A stretch of 64,000 bases of DNA from Symbiodinium natans (GCA_905221605.1 CAJNDS010000902.1:790262-854261), one strand, 5' to 3'; positions 34,701 through 45,489 are shown, counted from the first letter of the stretch. Notes: a model not told the origin generated them from the sequence alone. Program-made: numbers and translations.

Positions 34701-37700
34701 TAAACCCTAAACCCTAAACCCTAAACCCTAAACCCTAAACCCTAAACCCTAAACCCTAAACCCTAAACCCTAAACCCTAAACCCTAAACTTGAACAACGG
34801 GTGGTGGTGGTGATGGTTGTTGTTGTTGTGATTGTCATTGTTTGACGCCGATGCTGTTGCCCGTCGATCCCAAACCCTAAGTCCTACTCGGCACCAGTTA
34901 TAACCGTACTTATAACTGTACTTATAACCCTATTGGGGCACTTAAGGGGCTTATAAGTGGGCTAGAAGTACAGGCATAATTGGTTAATAAGTACCATGAA
35001 CCTCCAAGTACATCTTAACCTCCGACTTGGAGGTTTACGGTCTAGGGTTAAGGTTCAGGGTTTAGGGTGTGTGGAGGTTCATGGCTACTTGACACCCCAA
35101 TCATAACTGTACTCATAAGCCCCCTAAGTCCTCTAAGTAGGGTAGAAGTAAGTACCAATGAACCTCCAAGTAGACCCTCTCCGAGGTTTGGGGCCTATGG
35201 CGTTCAGGGCTTAAACCCTAAAAACCCTAAGCCCATTTAGGGTTTAGGGTTAGGGTTAGGGTTTGGGGTTTTTGGGTTTAGGGTTTAGGGTTTAGGGTTT
35301 AGGGTTTAGGACACACTCCCGTCGATAAGCAGATCTAGCGGTCCAAGCCCGCCACACGCCACCCATGGAAATCCAGGTTCCCCGAGCGCCTTGGGGCTTG
35401 AAAGGGTTAGCTTTACAGGGTATTGCTTTAGGGTTTAGGGTTTAGGGTTTAGGGTTTATTAGGTTTAGGGTTTAGGGATTGGGGTTTAGGGTTTCCCTTC
35501 TTACCCTGTTAAGGGAACCTATTCATAAATAATTGTCAAATGGTTTTAAGGCAACACCCAGTTTCGGGTGTGCAAGCTTTTGTGCTTCAAAGGCATCCTG
35601 AAGGGCTCCTGGGATTTTCTTCGGCCTTTGGGTTTGCGTTTCGGTTCGCACAAAGCGGCCTCCCCGTTTTTCTACTCCGCCCTAACCCTAAACCCTAGAC
35701 CTAAACCCTAAACCCTAAACCCTAAACCAGAGCCCCAAAACCCTAAACCCTAAGCCCTTAAGGTTTAGGGATTAGCAAGAGAGAGTTCCCCATGCACATT
35801 TTCCTTCTATCGCCTGCAGCACCTTCATATGGCGAATGGCAAGCAGCAGAAGAGAGCAGAGCGCGTGTAGTTTGTTCATGATCGCAAAATAGTAAGAGAA
35901 AAGAGAACTATAATGTTAATTCCGAGCCTGTAGATACTTATAGTACTAATTCACTCACTCATACTCGTAAAGGGGAAGAGAGCGAGTTCGTTAGATTTAC
36001 AAGCGAGCTTACGAACGAAGTAAAGCCATGAGCGAATGAACGTAACGCAGGAAAATATGACTGTTGGGTCCTCGTAGTAGGAGTAGATTCATAGGGCCCA
36101 ATAATACAGTATAAGTTAGGGCTTCTAAAGGGGCAATAGAAGTAGTATTATGAATGGCCCCTTTAAAGATTCCAAAAGATAGCAAAGGTATTCCTGATCC
36201 AATAGATGACACGGAAGTCCACGAGTGAAACGAATCTGGAAAGCATGGGTTTCTTCTTGGCAGGCATTCTTTGCATAACATGAAATCCTAAGAAATGCAT
36301 TGGGGAAAAGGTAAGAAGACTACTAATCAGTACAAAATGTAGATGAGCAAGACAAAAGTGTACGAGAGGATGAAAGGAATCATTTACAATCATTTCTCCA
36401 GGGAACATCGACATGATACCTCCTAAAGCAAGAACAAACTGAACGTGTGCTACAACAGGATCTGTATCATTTACTCCTAGATCTCTGCAGCATTTCCAAG
36501 CTAGTAATTAAACATTATTAAAATGCCAAGTAAAGACTTTTGTACCAGATGTTCAGGATTTCAACAAATCCTCTAAACAAGCTCTTGTATCACTTTCTCT
36601 GCGGTATACATATGAGGCCGCCAGACAAGACTTCCAAGAAAGGAAATAGATGACATGGCAAAGATCATTGATTGGTTACCAAGGATTGTTAATTCTAAGC
36701 CCCAGAAATGTTTGTGGAAAGGATCCCAAAATGCAGGAATAAGGTAAGATGAAGACTTCTAGATGTCAAGCAAAAAACAAAGCTAAAATGTCGATAGAAC
36801 CTAGGATCTCCTCCGAATATGGGACTAAAGAAAAGTGGTTTGATCACCCAATATGAAAAGAAGTGTTCCAGGCGAAAACGGGCGAGAAAGAACCCTAAAC
36901 CCTAAACCCTAAACCCTAAACCCTAAACCCTAAACCCTAAACAAGAAGGTCTAAAGAGGGCTGCAAAGTGCTAAACATTGCTTAAGGGGTTAAAGAGGGC
37001 CAAAAGGGCTTAGGGCTTTGGGCTGATACGTAGGACTGGGTTTTGGATTTTCGAGAATTTAGGGTTCTAGGTGTTCTGAGCAGGAGCTTGACTACGCCAC
37101 GAACTTTCTTGCAGATGGGCCTGGCATCTTCGCTGCTCTTGCATGCCGGAGGGATGGCTCGTGCGTGTTGCCCTGTACCCTAAACTCTAAGCCCTCAGCC
37201 GTCAGCCCTCAACCCTAAGCCGTCGAAGCCCTAAACCCGCAACCCTTCAAGGTTTAGGGGTTCGGGTGCTGGGGGGCCTCTTGGGTCTATGCCAAGACAT
37301 TGGGCAACAAGTGCTCAACAGCCTTTGGGCCCCCTAACCCCTAAACCCTAAACCCTGAACCCTAAACCCTAAACCCTAAACCCTAAACCCGAAACCCTAA
37401 ACCCTAAACCCTAAACCCCAAACCCCAAACCCTAAACCCTAAACCCTAAACCCTAAACCCTAAACATAAAGATGACACACCCCGACTTCCGGCGTGTGCC
37501 CCTCTCAACCCTAAACCTAGCCCAGTAGTACCCTTATTCCCTTTTTTTTGGGGGGGGGGGGTTGAGGGTTCCCTTATAAACCTCTTTAAGCAAAAAAGGG
37601 CACCCTTTTTAAGCCTTGGTTCCTGGGCAGCCGAGAAACTCGGTTCTTGTACGGAAGCGGCGCCTGTAGAATCGACTTACCCACTTCTTCAAACCACCCC

Positions 37701-40700
37701 CTCCCCCTTTTCTTGACCCTAAACCCTAAACCCTAAACCCTAAGCCCCGGAGCAGTTTCCAGAAGTTGTTTTGTAACGTTGGGTTAAGAGAGTTATACAT
37801 TAGGTTTGCTAGGCAGGCCCTCGGGATACATGATATTTTGCCGTACTGGGTTTTAGGAGGGTCATTTTTCGGAGGTTGTTCAGGGGGTTTCAGGGGCCAT
37901 CCTTGTTCAGAGTTTAGGGACCGAGACCGGAAACCCGAAACCGGAAACCCGAAACCCTCAACCCTAAACCCTAAACCCTAAACCCTAAGAGTTTAGTGGG
38001 CCGCCCCGAAGCCCCTTGGACCCTGAGTTGCCACTGAGGCGAATGGAAGGACTCGGGGCTTGGCGAGGCGGGAGATTCACTTATCGGGCTTTTGGGGTTT
38101 AGGTTCGGTTAGGTCACTGGTTTTGGTTGGTTTAGGTTGGTTTAGGCCGGTTTAGGTTGGTTTAGGGTTCAGGGTTTAGGTTTTAGGGTTTAGGGTTTTC
38201 GGTTTAGGGTTGCGCCCGGGGTTCTCCAGTGGCAGGCTGGCGGCTGATATTTTCTTCCCCCGAATCTACAAACAGACTTACAAGACTTCCCCGTGCAAGG
38301 GTTTAGGGTTTAGGGTGTAGGGTGTAGGGTGTAGGGTTTAGGGTTTAGGGTTTAGCGTTTAGGGTTTAGCGTTTAGGGTTTAGGGTTCAGGATTTAGGGT
38401 TTAGGGTTTAGGGGTTAGGATTAGGGTTTAGGGTTTAGGGTTGAGGGTTTAGGGTTTAGGGTTTAGGGTTTAGGGTTTAGGGTTTAGGGTTTAGGGTTTA
38501 GGGTTTAGGGTTTATCCCTTGGGATTTTTTTGTTCATGTAAAACCCCAGAGGATATTAGAAATATTATTTTGTTCAGGTTCTAAGGGGAGTATAGTTTCA
38601 TGGGTATCCCAAACAGGGAACCCTCTTTGGGGTTCCCATCAGGATCTTCTCACATGCAGCCGCCAATTTCGGGTCTTCAGTTTAGCGACAAGGGTTTAGG
38701 TATTTTTTGCGGTGTGGCGTTCAGTGGTCTTGTGGATTAGGCTGTAGGAACTTTGGGCTTAGGGGGTTAGGATGTTCAAGGGACTATAGGAGGGACCCTT
38801 ATCAGGAGCTTCGGGTAATGCAGGGGCTACTTAGATATGTAGGAACCTATATAAGGTGTGTATATACATAGGGGTTAAGTAGCCCTTGAGGACCCTGACC
38901 CTGAACCCTAAAAGCTTAGACTCTCTCTACGTGACAGGCATTTAGGGCAGCCATGGCCAACCCCGACGGCATCAATGTGAGCCTTGCCGCTTACAGCCTT
39001 GCCGGCTTCCGGTTCCTGGTGTTTCGGGTTTAGGGTTCAGGGTTCAGGGTTCAGGGTTCAGGGTTTAGAAGAGGGTTTACATTTTGGGTTTAGGGCTTCG
39101 GGCTTAGGGCTTGGGGTTAAGAAGCACGAGACCCTAACCCAGGGTGTAGGGTCAATATGGCGTTTTGCGTCGGGTTTGGTCGAGTCTTGGCAGAAGTTGT
39201 GGGCCCTAAACGCTACGGCGCCCTAGGCCCCAAACCCGAAACCCTAAACCCCAAGAACACGTACACCCTAAATTTGGGGAAACGAAAGCATGCTTTTGCT
39301 TGCCCAGGGGCTATGCTTCTTAGCAGCTGGGTAGGTAGCCGAGAACCTGGTCGGGTTTAGACTTGAGGGTTGCTTGTGAACACTGGTGCTTAGATAGGGT
39401 TTAGGGTTTAGGGTTTAGGGTTTAGGGTTTAGGGTTTAGGGTTTTAAACAATCCTTGCACCGGTATAGGGTGCAGGGTTCTTGCAGCGAATTGTCATCAC
39501 CAACTAGGATGCCCAGTAGTACCCTGATTCCTGTTTTGGGGGGTTTAGGTTCCCTTATAAACCCCTTTAAGCAAAAAGGGACACCCTTTTTAAGCCTTGG
39601 TTACTGGGCAGCCTTGCACCCTAAACCCTAAACCCTAAACCCTAAACCCTATACCCTAAGCCCTAAACCCTAAACCCTAAACCCTAAACCCAATCATCCC
39701 CTTTTAATCCCAATGCCTTTTTAATCCCAATGTCACGTATCGTGGAAGCCACCCTCAACGCCCATTCTAATCGTACCCGAATCCCTGAATACGCCCCCCC
39801 CCTCCTCCCCCCGCCCCACCCCCCATATCGTAGATTCGTGCTTCTCTTCTGGTGATTGCAGGTATGTCTTGCCTTGGAGTCTTAGGGGCATGTTCCTTCT
39901 TTTAGGCTTCAGGTTGTCACACTTCCGAGCACTCACCCCGCACCCCCCCCCCCCCCTTCACCGCAGCTCCACAAGTTGCCTGGCAAGGTTTAGGGTTTAG
40001 GGTTCAGGGTTCAGGGTTCAGGGTTCAGGGTTTAGGGTTTAGGGTTTTTAGGGTTTAGGGTTTTTAGGGTTTAGGGTTTAGGGTTTAGGGTTTAGGGTTT
40101 AGGGTTTAGGGTTTAGGGTTTAGGGTTTAGGGCGGGGAGTGGGGTAGTGCTTTTTTCAGTAGGGTTATGAAACCACCTACCTGGGTCCGTTCAAGTTTGG
40201 GCACTTTGCAACTCATCTTAGTATTTACTTCATCCCCACGATCCGCCAAGCATCAAGGCGCTAAGGGAGGGACCGTGATAAGGGACCTCAGGGGTTATGT
40301 AGGGGCTATTTAGGGGGCTACATAGGTAATTACATAGGATTGTGTAAGGTATATGTAGGGGCAATATAAAGGGAATAAGACTACGGGTCCCTTCTAGGGG
40401 TACCCCTGAATACTACCTCCCCCGATCTGCAGGGATTTTTTTGGGGGTTATTTAGGGGCTATATAAGGTATATATAGGGGTTATATAGGGGAATAAGATT
40501 AAGGGCCCCTTCTGCCCCTTAAAAGCACGAGGATCGACTGGAAGCCGTATGGGCCCAGTAATGGTGCGCTCGCCAGCTTTCTCTCCACAGGCACACCTGG
40601 AATGCAAAACCCTCAACGCTAAACCCCAAACCCCGAACGGGAAACATGATATGCCACATATACTGATTAAAGCATCAGCCGTCTCACTTACATTGATCGC

Positions 40701-40932
40701 ATTACCCCCAAACAGCAAACCCCAAGCCCCAACCCCCAACCCCCAAACCCCAAACCCCAAACCCCCAAAACCCAAACCCCAAACCCCAAACCCCAAACCC
40801 CAAACCCCAAACCCCAAACCCTAAGCCCTAAGCCCTAAGCCCGAACCCTCGGGGTGTAGGAACTCCTAAGTATTGTGTGGTGTCCGGTGTTCAGGGAACT
40901 CCTTAACCCCATCCTCCCTGAACTCTTGCCCA

Positions 40933-41006
<74 letters not shown>

Positions 41007-43350
41007 ACACACCTCCTGCACCCCAAAACCTGAATCCCTAAAGGGGTTTAGTTTAAGGTTTTTGTTTTAGGGTTTAGGGTTCGGGTTTTCGGTTTGAACC
41101 CCTCATAAACCTCAAGCCGTGTGGGCGCTTGGAGAATGGATTGAATGCTGTCATGTCCTGGCAGCTTCGGCGGTTCACCCCCAATCAGAAACAGGTCGCC
41201 TAAGAATTGTAGGATGCCCAGTAGTGCCCTTATTCACTTTTTGGGGGTTTAGGTTCCCTTATGAAACCCCCTGTAAGCAAAAAAAGGGCACCCTTTTAAA
41301 GCCTTGGTTACTGGGCAGCCTAGAATCTTATATGCGAGCTTTAAACCCTGAACCCCTAACCCCTACCCCTCAACAAAAAACTTCAAACCCGACAATCTGA
41401 CGCCTTGCTCGAAGAAAATGCTCTTGGAGGGTCGGGCGGGGGTTCGGGGTTACTTAGTAACTAGGTACCAAGTAGATATAAAAAGTACCCCAATAGGGAC
41501 CCTAATTTGGGGTTGTCCTATCCCCCGATCCTCCAGAAGCTTGGGGACTCTTAAGGGAGGAGGAGCTGCCGAAGAAAGACAGCGGGTTGGAGTCAGCTGC
41601 AGCCGGGTTTAGGATTTGGGGTTCAGGGTTTAGGATGGGTTTATGTAGGGTTTAGGACGCCTCAAGGCGGATTATTTAGGGGCTCTAGCCTGCGTATTCA
41701 GTTGAAGCCCTAAAGCCTGAGGGGGTTCAGGTGTTAGGGCTCAGGGCTTAGGGAAGCCTCAGCCCTACCACCCCTCCCCCCCCCCTAGGGTTTAGGGTTT
41801 TTTAGGGTTTAGGGTTTAGGGTTTAGGGTTTAGGGCGCCCCCCCCCCCCCCCCCCCCCCGAAACCCACAAAACTCACAAAGAAAGCTGCAGGCATTCGTC
41901 GCCTCGGAGACTTAATCGGCGTGTTTTGCACACAGCTGCCCCCCGAGCCCTTGGGACCTTACTATGAGGAGTTTAGGGTTTAGGGTTTAGTTTCTAGGGT
42001 TTAGGGTTTAGGGTTTAGGGTGGTTGGGCTGGTTTAAGGTTTAGGTTTGAGGTTTCTCGCGGGTGTATGTAGGGTTCTTCATAAGTTTTGGTGGGTGTTT
42101 GCATGGGGGGGGGGGGGGTGTCTGTTGGGGGATAGTAGAAGCAACCCTGCCTCATGTGGGTGCTCAGCATTTATATAGGATTGAGGAATTCGGTTTTCAG
42201 TGTGTGCTTTTAAAGTCTAGCCAGGGCTTTGGGAATTTTCGACTATCGGTTTTTTTAAAGCGTTTGAACGATTTCGTTTTTTTAGGGGCTTGGGGCTTTG
42301 GGGGAGGGGCAACAGCAGCAAACAAAAGCAAGAAAACACAAACGCAACCCACAGTGACGGAAAAAAACGAAAGAAAAGCAAGAACAAAAGCACGCCCCGC
42401 AACACTAACAGCAAGTAGCAACAAAAAAGTACCGAACAACAAGTAGCAAGCAACAACAAGTAGCAACAAGAAATAGCCAAACAACCGGCGGCAACAAAAA
42501 AATGACACTCTTAGAGGTGCGGCTGTTGGCATGTCGGGGTTTGTGGGTATATGGGGCGAGCTTGGTACTCGTTAGGGTTTCGGGTTTAGGGTTTAGGGTT
42601 TAGGGGTTAGGGTTTAGGGTTCAGCATCTCAAGTCCAAGCATTCACTAGTCAAGCAATTACTCCAGGAAAATACCCACCCGCCCAAAGAATCCCACAACA
42701 TTAAGAAACTATTTCGCTTATAGAACGACCTTGCCCAGAAAAAAAATGACCTTGCCCAGAAAAAATCACTTTGCCCAGTAAAAAATGACCTTGCCCAGTT
42801 AAAAAAGGACCTTGCCCAGTAACCCTCGTTGTTTAGACCGAACGACCTTGCCCAGTAAAAAAAATGACCTTGCCCAGTAAAACAATGACCTTGCCCAGCA
42901 AAAAAAATGACCTTGCCCAGTAAAATGACCTTGCCCAGTAAAAATACAACCTTAACCAGTAGCCCTGTCACTGAGCAAGGTCATTTTTTTACTAGGCAAG
43001 GTCATGTTTTTTTCTGGGCAAGGTCATCTTTTTGCTGGGCAAGGTTTTTTTTTTAGACCGTAGGCCCCTCAGCCCCTTCCGCCCCCCTCTAAGCCCCCAA
43101 GCCCCTCAGCACCTGACCTCTTAAGTCTGTCTGTTTGCGAAACAGGCTACAGTTGCCCATACCGTAAACCCTTAACCCCCAAACTCCAAACCCTTCAGCC
43201 CCAAACCCCCAAACCCCAAAGCCTAAACCCTCAACCCCAAATCCCCAAGCCCTAGACCCCAAACCCCTCAACCCCTGAACCCTAAACTCCAACAGGTTCA
43301 CGCCGCGGGACTCCGCCGACGTGCTCGAAAAGAATCTCCAGGAAATGACG
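28714..43350 (+). CDS. Gene B: paralogous dCache (MCP-like) sensor ectodomain
   Basis: Exons: 28714-28788, 29729-29770, 31032-31063, 32557-32593, 32722-32786, 34526-34610, 37084-37123, 38039-38067, 38938-38978, 40532-40590, 41892-41946, 43296 to about 43350. The joined protein aligns with gene A from end to end: EAAKPELV, SFRETDAER, LNPHPTGSKDALDFAEG, YHKVHAQYHPQYRD, NYYDIFFLDTEGN, SVYKELDYATNF, EWKDSGLGEAF, NPDGINVIDWKPYGPSNG, STGIRRLGDLIGVFCTQLPP. The YHP motif typical of the bacterial family is kept here but replaced in A. Donors are GC (28789, 32787, 34611, 37124, 38068, 40591, 41947) or GA (29771, 31064, 32594, 38979); acceptors are AG|G. The largest intron (34611-37083) holds two inverted-repeat elements and a mitochondrial cox1 insert. 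The gene ends are not established; the last exon's donor is a guess. Confidence 0.75.
29600..29720 (-). repeat. Telomere-type array inside a gene B intron
   Basis: About 17 CCCTAAA units with two CCCTACA units. The array ends just upstream of the gene B exon at 29729, so it occupies the 3' part of that intron. A second array follows the exon at 29804-29890. Confidence 0.95.
30169..30266. mobile_element. Family 1 element, degenerate copy
   Basis: Matches the family 1 pattern (CCCTTATTTCC, GGGGTTCCCTTATAG, GGGTACGCCC, GGTTACTCCTGGGT) with substitutions throughout. Confidence 0.5.
32921..33150. repeat. Tandem duplication, unit 133 nt
   Basis: CTGCTTTTGTTGTCGGAGCT through GAGAGCCTCCAACCCTAAAC occurs at 32,921 and at 33,054 with no visible difference in the unique part. 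Telomere-type arrays bound both units. Lies in a gene B intron. Confidence 0.93.
34893..35010. mobile_element. Family 2 inverted-repeat element, left-truncated
   Basis: Shares CAGTTATAACCGTACTTATA and the end GTACCATGAACCTCCAAG with complete family 2 copies; the left terminus is missing. Lies in a gene B intron. Confidence 0.7.
35072..35171. mobile_element. Family 2 element, divergent copy
   Basis: Begins GGAGGTTCATGGCTACTT and ends AATGAACCTCCAAG; the interior is shortened relative to complete copies. Confidence 0.65.
35775..36019. other. AT-rich segment next to the cox1 insert, possibly mitochondrial
   Basis: No gene recognised. Composition matches the adjoining cox1 pseudogene rather than the telomere-repeat field, and the segment ends at telomere-type sequence on its left. 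Alveolate mitochondrial DNA carries fragmented rRNA and inverted repeats, which could explain it. Confidence 0.35.
36020..36890 (-). pseudogene. cox1: Nuclear mitochondrial insert: broken cox1
   Basis: On the minus strand, reading 36,890 to 36,020, successive frames give recognisable pieces of cytochrome c oxidase subunit I in the right order: PLFFSPIFGGDP, GNQSMIFAMSSISFLGSLVW with MYT, ESDTRA, GTKVFTW, DPVVAHVQFVLALGG, LLTFSPMHFLGF and PRRNPCFPDSFHSW then SIGSG. Each needs a different frame, so there are at least four or five frameshifts, for example between HFLGF and PRRNPCF at about 36,265-36,285, plus internal stops. Dinoflagellate cox1 RNA is edited, but substitution editing does not repair frameshifts. 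Base composition is AT-richer than the surroundings. The insert lies in the gene B intron 34611-37083 and ends at a CCCTAAA array (from 36,891). AT-rich DNA at 35,775-36,020 may be more mitochondrial sequence. Confidence 0.85.
37519..37632. mobile_element. Family 1 inverted-repeat element
   Basis: The left end AGCCCAGTAGTACCC is inverted at the right as GGTTCCTGGGCAGCC. The interior GGTTCCCTTATAAAC and AAAAAAGGGCACCC is shared with other copies. About 110 nt; lies in a gene B intron. Confidence 0.75.
38305..38514 (+). repeat. Telomere-type array with variant blocks
   Basis: About 210 nt of TTTAGGG units with short runs of TGTAGGG and TTTAGCG variants, inside the gene B intron 38068-38937. 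It abuts and appears to replace the left end of the element at 38515. Confidence 0.95.
38514..38595. mobile_element. Family 4 element, left end replaced by telomere array
   Basis: ATCCCTTGGGATTTTTTTGT through AAGGGGAGTATAG matches family 4. The terminal CTATA is missing where the TTTAGGG array abuts. Confidence 0.65.
39505..39613. mobile_element. Family 1 inverted-repeat element
   Basis: TAGGATGCCCAGTAGTACC to GGTTACTGGGCAGCC; about 109 nt, uninterrupted. Lies in a gene B intron. Confidence 0.8.
40262..40520. repeat. Two family 9 repeats in tandem
   Basis: TTATGTAGGGGCTATTTAGG to AATAAGACTACGGGTCCC, followed by TTATTTAGGGGCTATATAAG to AATAAGATTAAGGGCCCC. The second provides the intact site for the nested insertion at 49.7 kb. 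Confidence 0.7.
40935..41006. repeat. 72-nt poly-C run
   Basis: Uninterrupted C run followed by ACACAC. It lies in the gene B intron 40591-41891. The exact length may be an assembly estimate. Confidence 0.95.
41210..41322. mobile_element. Family 1 inverted-repeat element
   Basis: TAGGATGCCCAGTAGTGCC to GGTTACTGGGCAGCCTA; uninterrupted copy in the gene B intron 40591-41891. Confidence 0.8.
42655..43050. repeat. GACCTTGCCCAG minisatellite with inverted half
   Basis: About eleven units of ATGACCTTGCCCAGTAAAAA (42,725-42,965) are followed by four units in inverted orientation (GGCAAGGTCAT, 42,975-43,046). The RNA or single strand could fold into a long hairpin. The same unique leader as at 2.88 kb precedes the array. 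Confidence 0.9.
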
Positions 43351-43992
43351 AGTGTCCCCCGGAGGTTTAGGTGTTTTGGGGTTTAGGGTTCAGGGTCTAG
43401 GTGTTTTGGGGTGTAGGGTTCAGGGTTCAGGGTTTAAGTGTTTTAGGGTTTGGGGCTCAGGTTTTAGGGGTTTATGGTTTAGAGGTTTAGGGTTGGGGGT
43501 TTACAGGTTCGAGACTCAGGGGTGGTGTTAAGGTTAAGGGGTTTAGGGGTTTAGGGTTTAGGATGCAGGGTGTTCTTGTTGGTGTCTCGGGGTTTGGGGT
43601 TTGAAGGTTTCTGGGTAAGGGAAGGGGGGGGGTGCTCCTGCTTCCAAATGACCGACACGTTTGTTGGGGAGTTGGACCAACGAAAAGACACGCATAGCTG
43701 GGGTTCTAAGTAACTAGGGCAACTAGAGTTCTCACAAGCCAGAAGCATATTAGGGGCGTTCTGGCCCTACTTTTTCTGCAATGCATGAACGCAAGCCGTA
43801 CAAGGTTGCGGGCTGGAGGAGGGCCTCGAACCCCCTGTTATCGTCCGGCCTCGCTTTTTCTTGCTGCCTTGTGAGTAACGGCCGGTTTGGGGTTCAGGGT
43901 TTGAGGGCTTAGGCTTTGGGGCTTTGGGGCTTTGGGGCTTTGGGGCTTTGGGGCTTTAGGGCTTTAGGGCTTGAGGTAACGTAGGGTGGCTG

Positions 43993-44082
43993 CCCAAGCC
44001 TTGGGCCTCTGCCGAGGCTCTTTGGAATTTCCGGTACGGAAATCAGGCGCTCGGCATCTTCCCACCGAAATCCCAGCGTCGC
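43993..44082 (+). CDS. Exon-like island
   Basis: Reads ALWNFRYGNQALGIFPPK within a 30-codon open stretch, and a GC donor (GCAGTT) follows TGG. It could be a later gene B exon. No family recognised. Confidence 0.35.
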
Positions 44083-44715
44083 TGGGCAGTTTTGGATCCG
44101 GGCTTACGGCTACTTTGGGCTGAGGGATATTTAGGCTTGAGGGTTGTCACCACCCCTACCAGAACAGGCACTACACCCTAAACCCTAAACCCTGAGCTTG
44201 CAGGCTACAGCTCCCAAACCCTAAACCCCGAACCCCTTTATGTTGTACCTAGGTAAACCCCGGCCCCAAACCCTAACCTGCAGGTGTCATCTCCATTCGC
44301 CGGGTCCCTCATAAAGTATAAACAACCAATAGTTGACAAATAGCTGCCCTTGCATAGTTAGACCAATGTTGAGTTCCGATGAGCAGTGTGGTTCGCAATA
44401 GAAGGAAAGGTTGCCAAAGCTTAAGAATACAAAGTGGCTTGAAATATCCCTAAAGCCTAAACCCTAAACCCTAAACCCTAAACCCATGCAACATCCAAAA
44501 GCAGTTCGGAAAACCGGAGTCAAGTTTAGGCTTTAGGGTTTAGGGTTTAGGGCCAAAGTTTAGGGTTTAGGGTTTAGGGTTTAGGGCTACCGCCCAAGAT
44601 CCGAAAGCTAAACCCTCCGGAGCCTTCGGAAGGCTGCAGCCCGAGAGCTATGAAACCTTATTGGAAAGGCTTCAGAGCCTGGATTAGGGTTTAGGGTTTA
44701 GGGTTTAGGGTTTAG

Positions 44716-44862
44716 GGTTTAAGGTTCGGAGGCTTTGCTTACATGAACTTGGCAGCCCAGTGGGGTTTAGGGTTTAGGGTTTAGGGTTTAGGGTTTAGGG
44801 TTTAGGGTTTAGGGTTTAAGGTTCGGAGGCTTTGCTTAGATGAACTTGGCAGCCCAGTGGTA
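44716..44862. repeat. Tandem duplication anchored in telomere arrays
   Basis: AAGGTTCGGAGGCTTTGCTT followed by ACATGAACTTGGCAGCCCAG appears at about 44,720 and again at 44,817 with one mismatch, separated by an eight-unit TTTAGGG array. Confidence 0.9.
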
Positions 44863-44945
44863 CCCTTTTCTCATTTTGGCAGGTTCCCATATAAAGTAAC
44901 CAACCCAACAACAGGTGCCCTTATCATGATGTGGCTACTGGGCGA
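44851..44945. mobile_element. Family 1-related element (subfamily b)
   Basis: AGCCCAGTGGTACCCTTTTC to ATGATGTGGCTACTGGGC. Its 5' flank and first 11 nt are duplicated upstream (about 44,723-44,763), where the copy breaks off into a TTTAGGG array. Confidence 0.6.
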
Positions 44946-45141
44946 GTGATGGGGCCCAGGGGGTCACCCTAAACCAAAAACCCTAAACCCTAAAACCGCG
45001 CTTGCTCTGCTGGGAGGTGGTGAGGCGGGGGGGGGGGGAGAGGTGGCCTGCGAGACCTTGCAGGCTCCGCTTGGTCGCCAAGCTCGGTCACTGATTCCAG
45101 CCTCCGAGTGTCCAACCCTAAACCCTAAACCCTTAACCCAG

Positions 45142-45250
45142 GAGCTCCCGGCGGAGCCCCCCACAACCTTGCCACTCTCCGAAAATCGCCGGGGCCGAGG
45201 AGGGTCCGAGAGCTCTGGCAGCCTGTCGAAGGCTTCTGAACTTTTCACGA
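45142..45250 (+). CDS. Exon-like island (Ser-rich linker)
   Basis: After CCCAG|G reads ELPAEPPTTLPLSENRRGRG followed by SESSGSLSKASELFTR, a low-complexity linker-like sequence. A GA donor (GAATTC) is possible at the end. Confidence 0.38.
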
Positions 45251-45489
45251 GAATTCCTAAACCCTAAGCCCTAACCCTGAACTGGGCCCTAAAACCGTTT
45301 ACAGGTTGAAACGGGAAAGTTTGAAGCACCGTGTCGGACGCAGGTGTGTTGACTTCGGCTTGGCTGCCTTGGGTTCCGCTGGCTCTGGCGTTTTGTTTTT
45401 GTTTTTGAGTTGTGTTTGGGCGTCTTTGGTGCCGGCATGCCTACACACCGCTGTGTCCAGCTCACCATGAACAATGCTTCACCCCCTAG

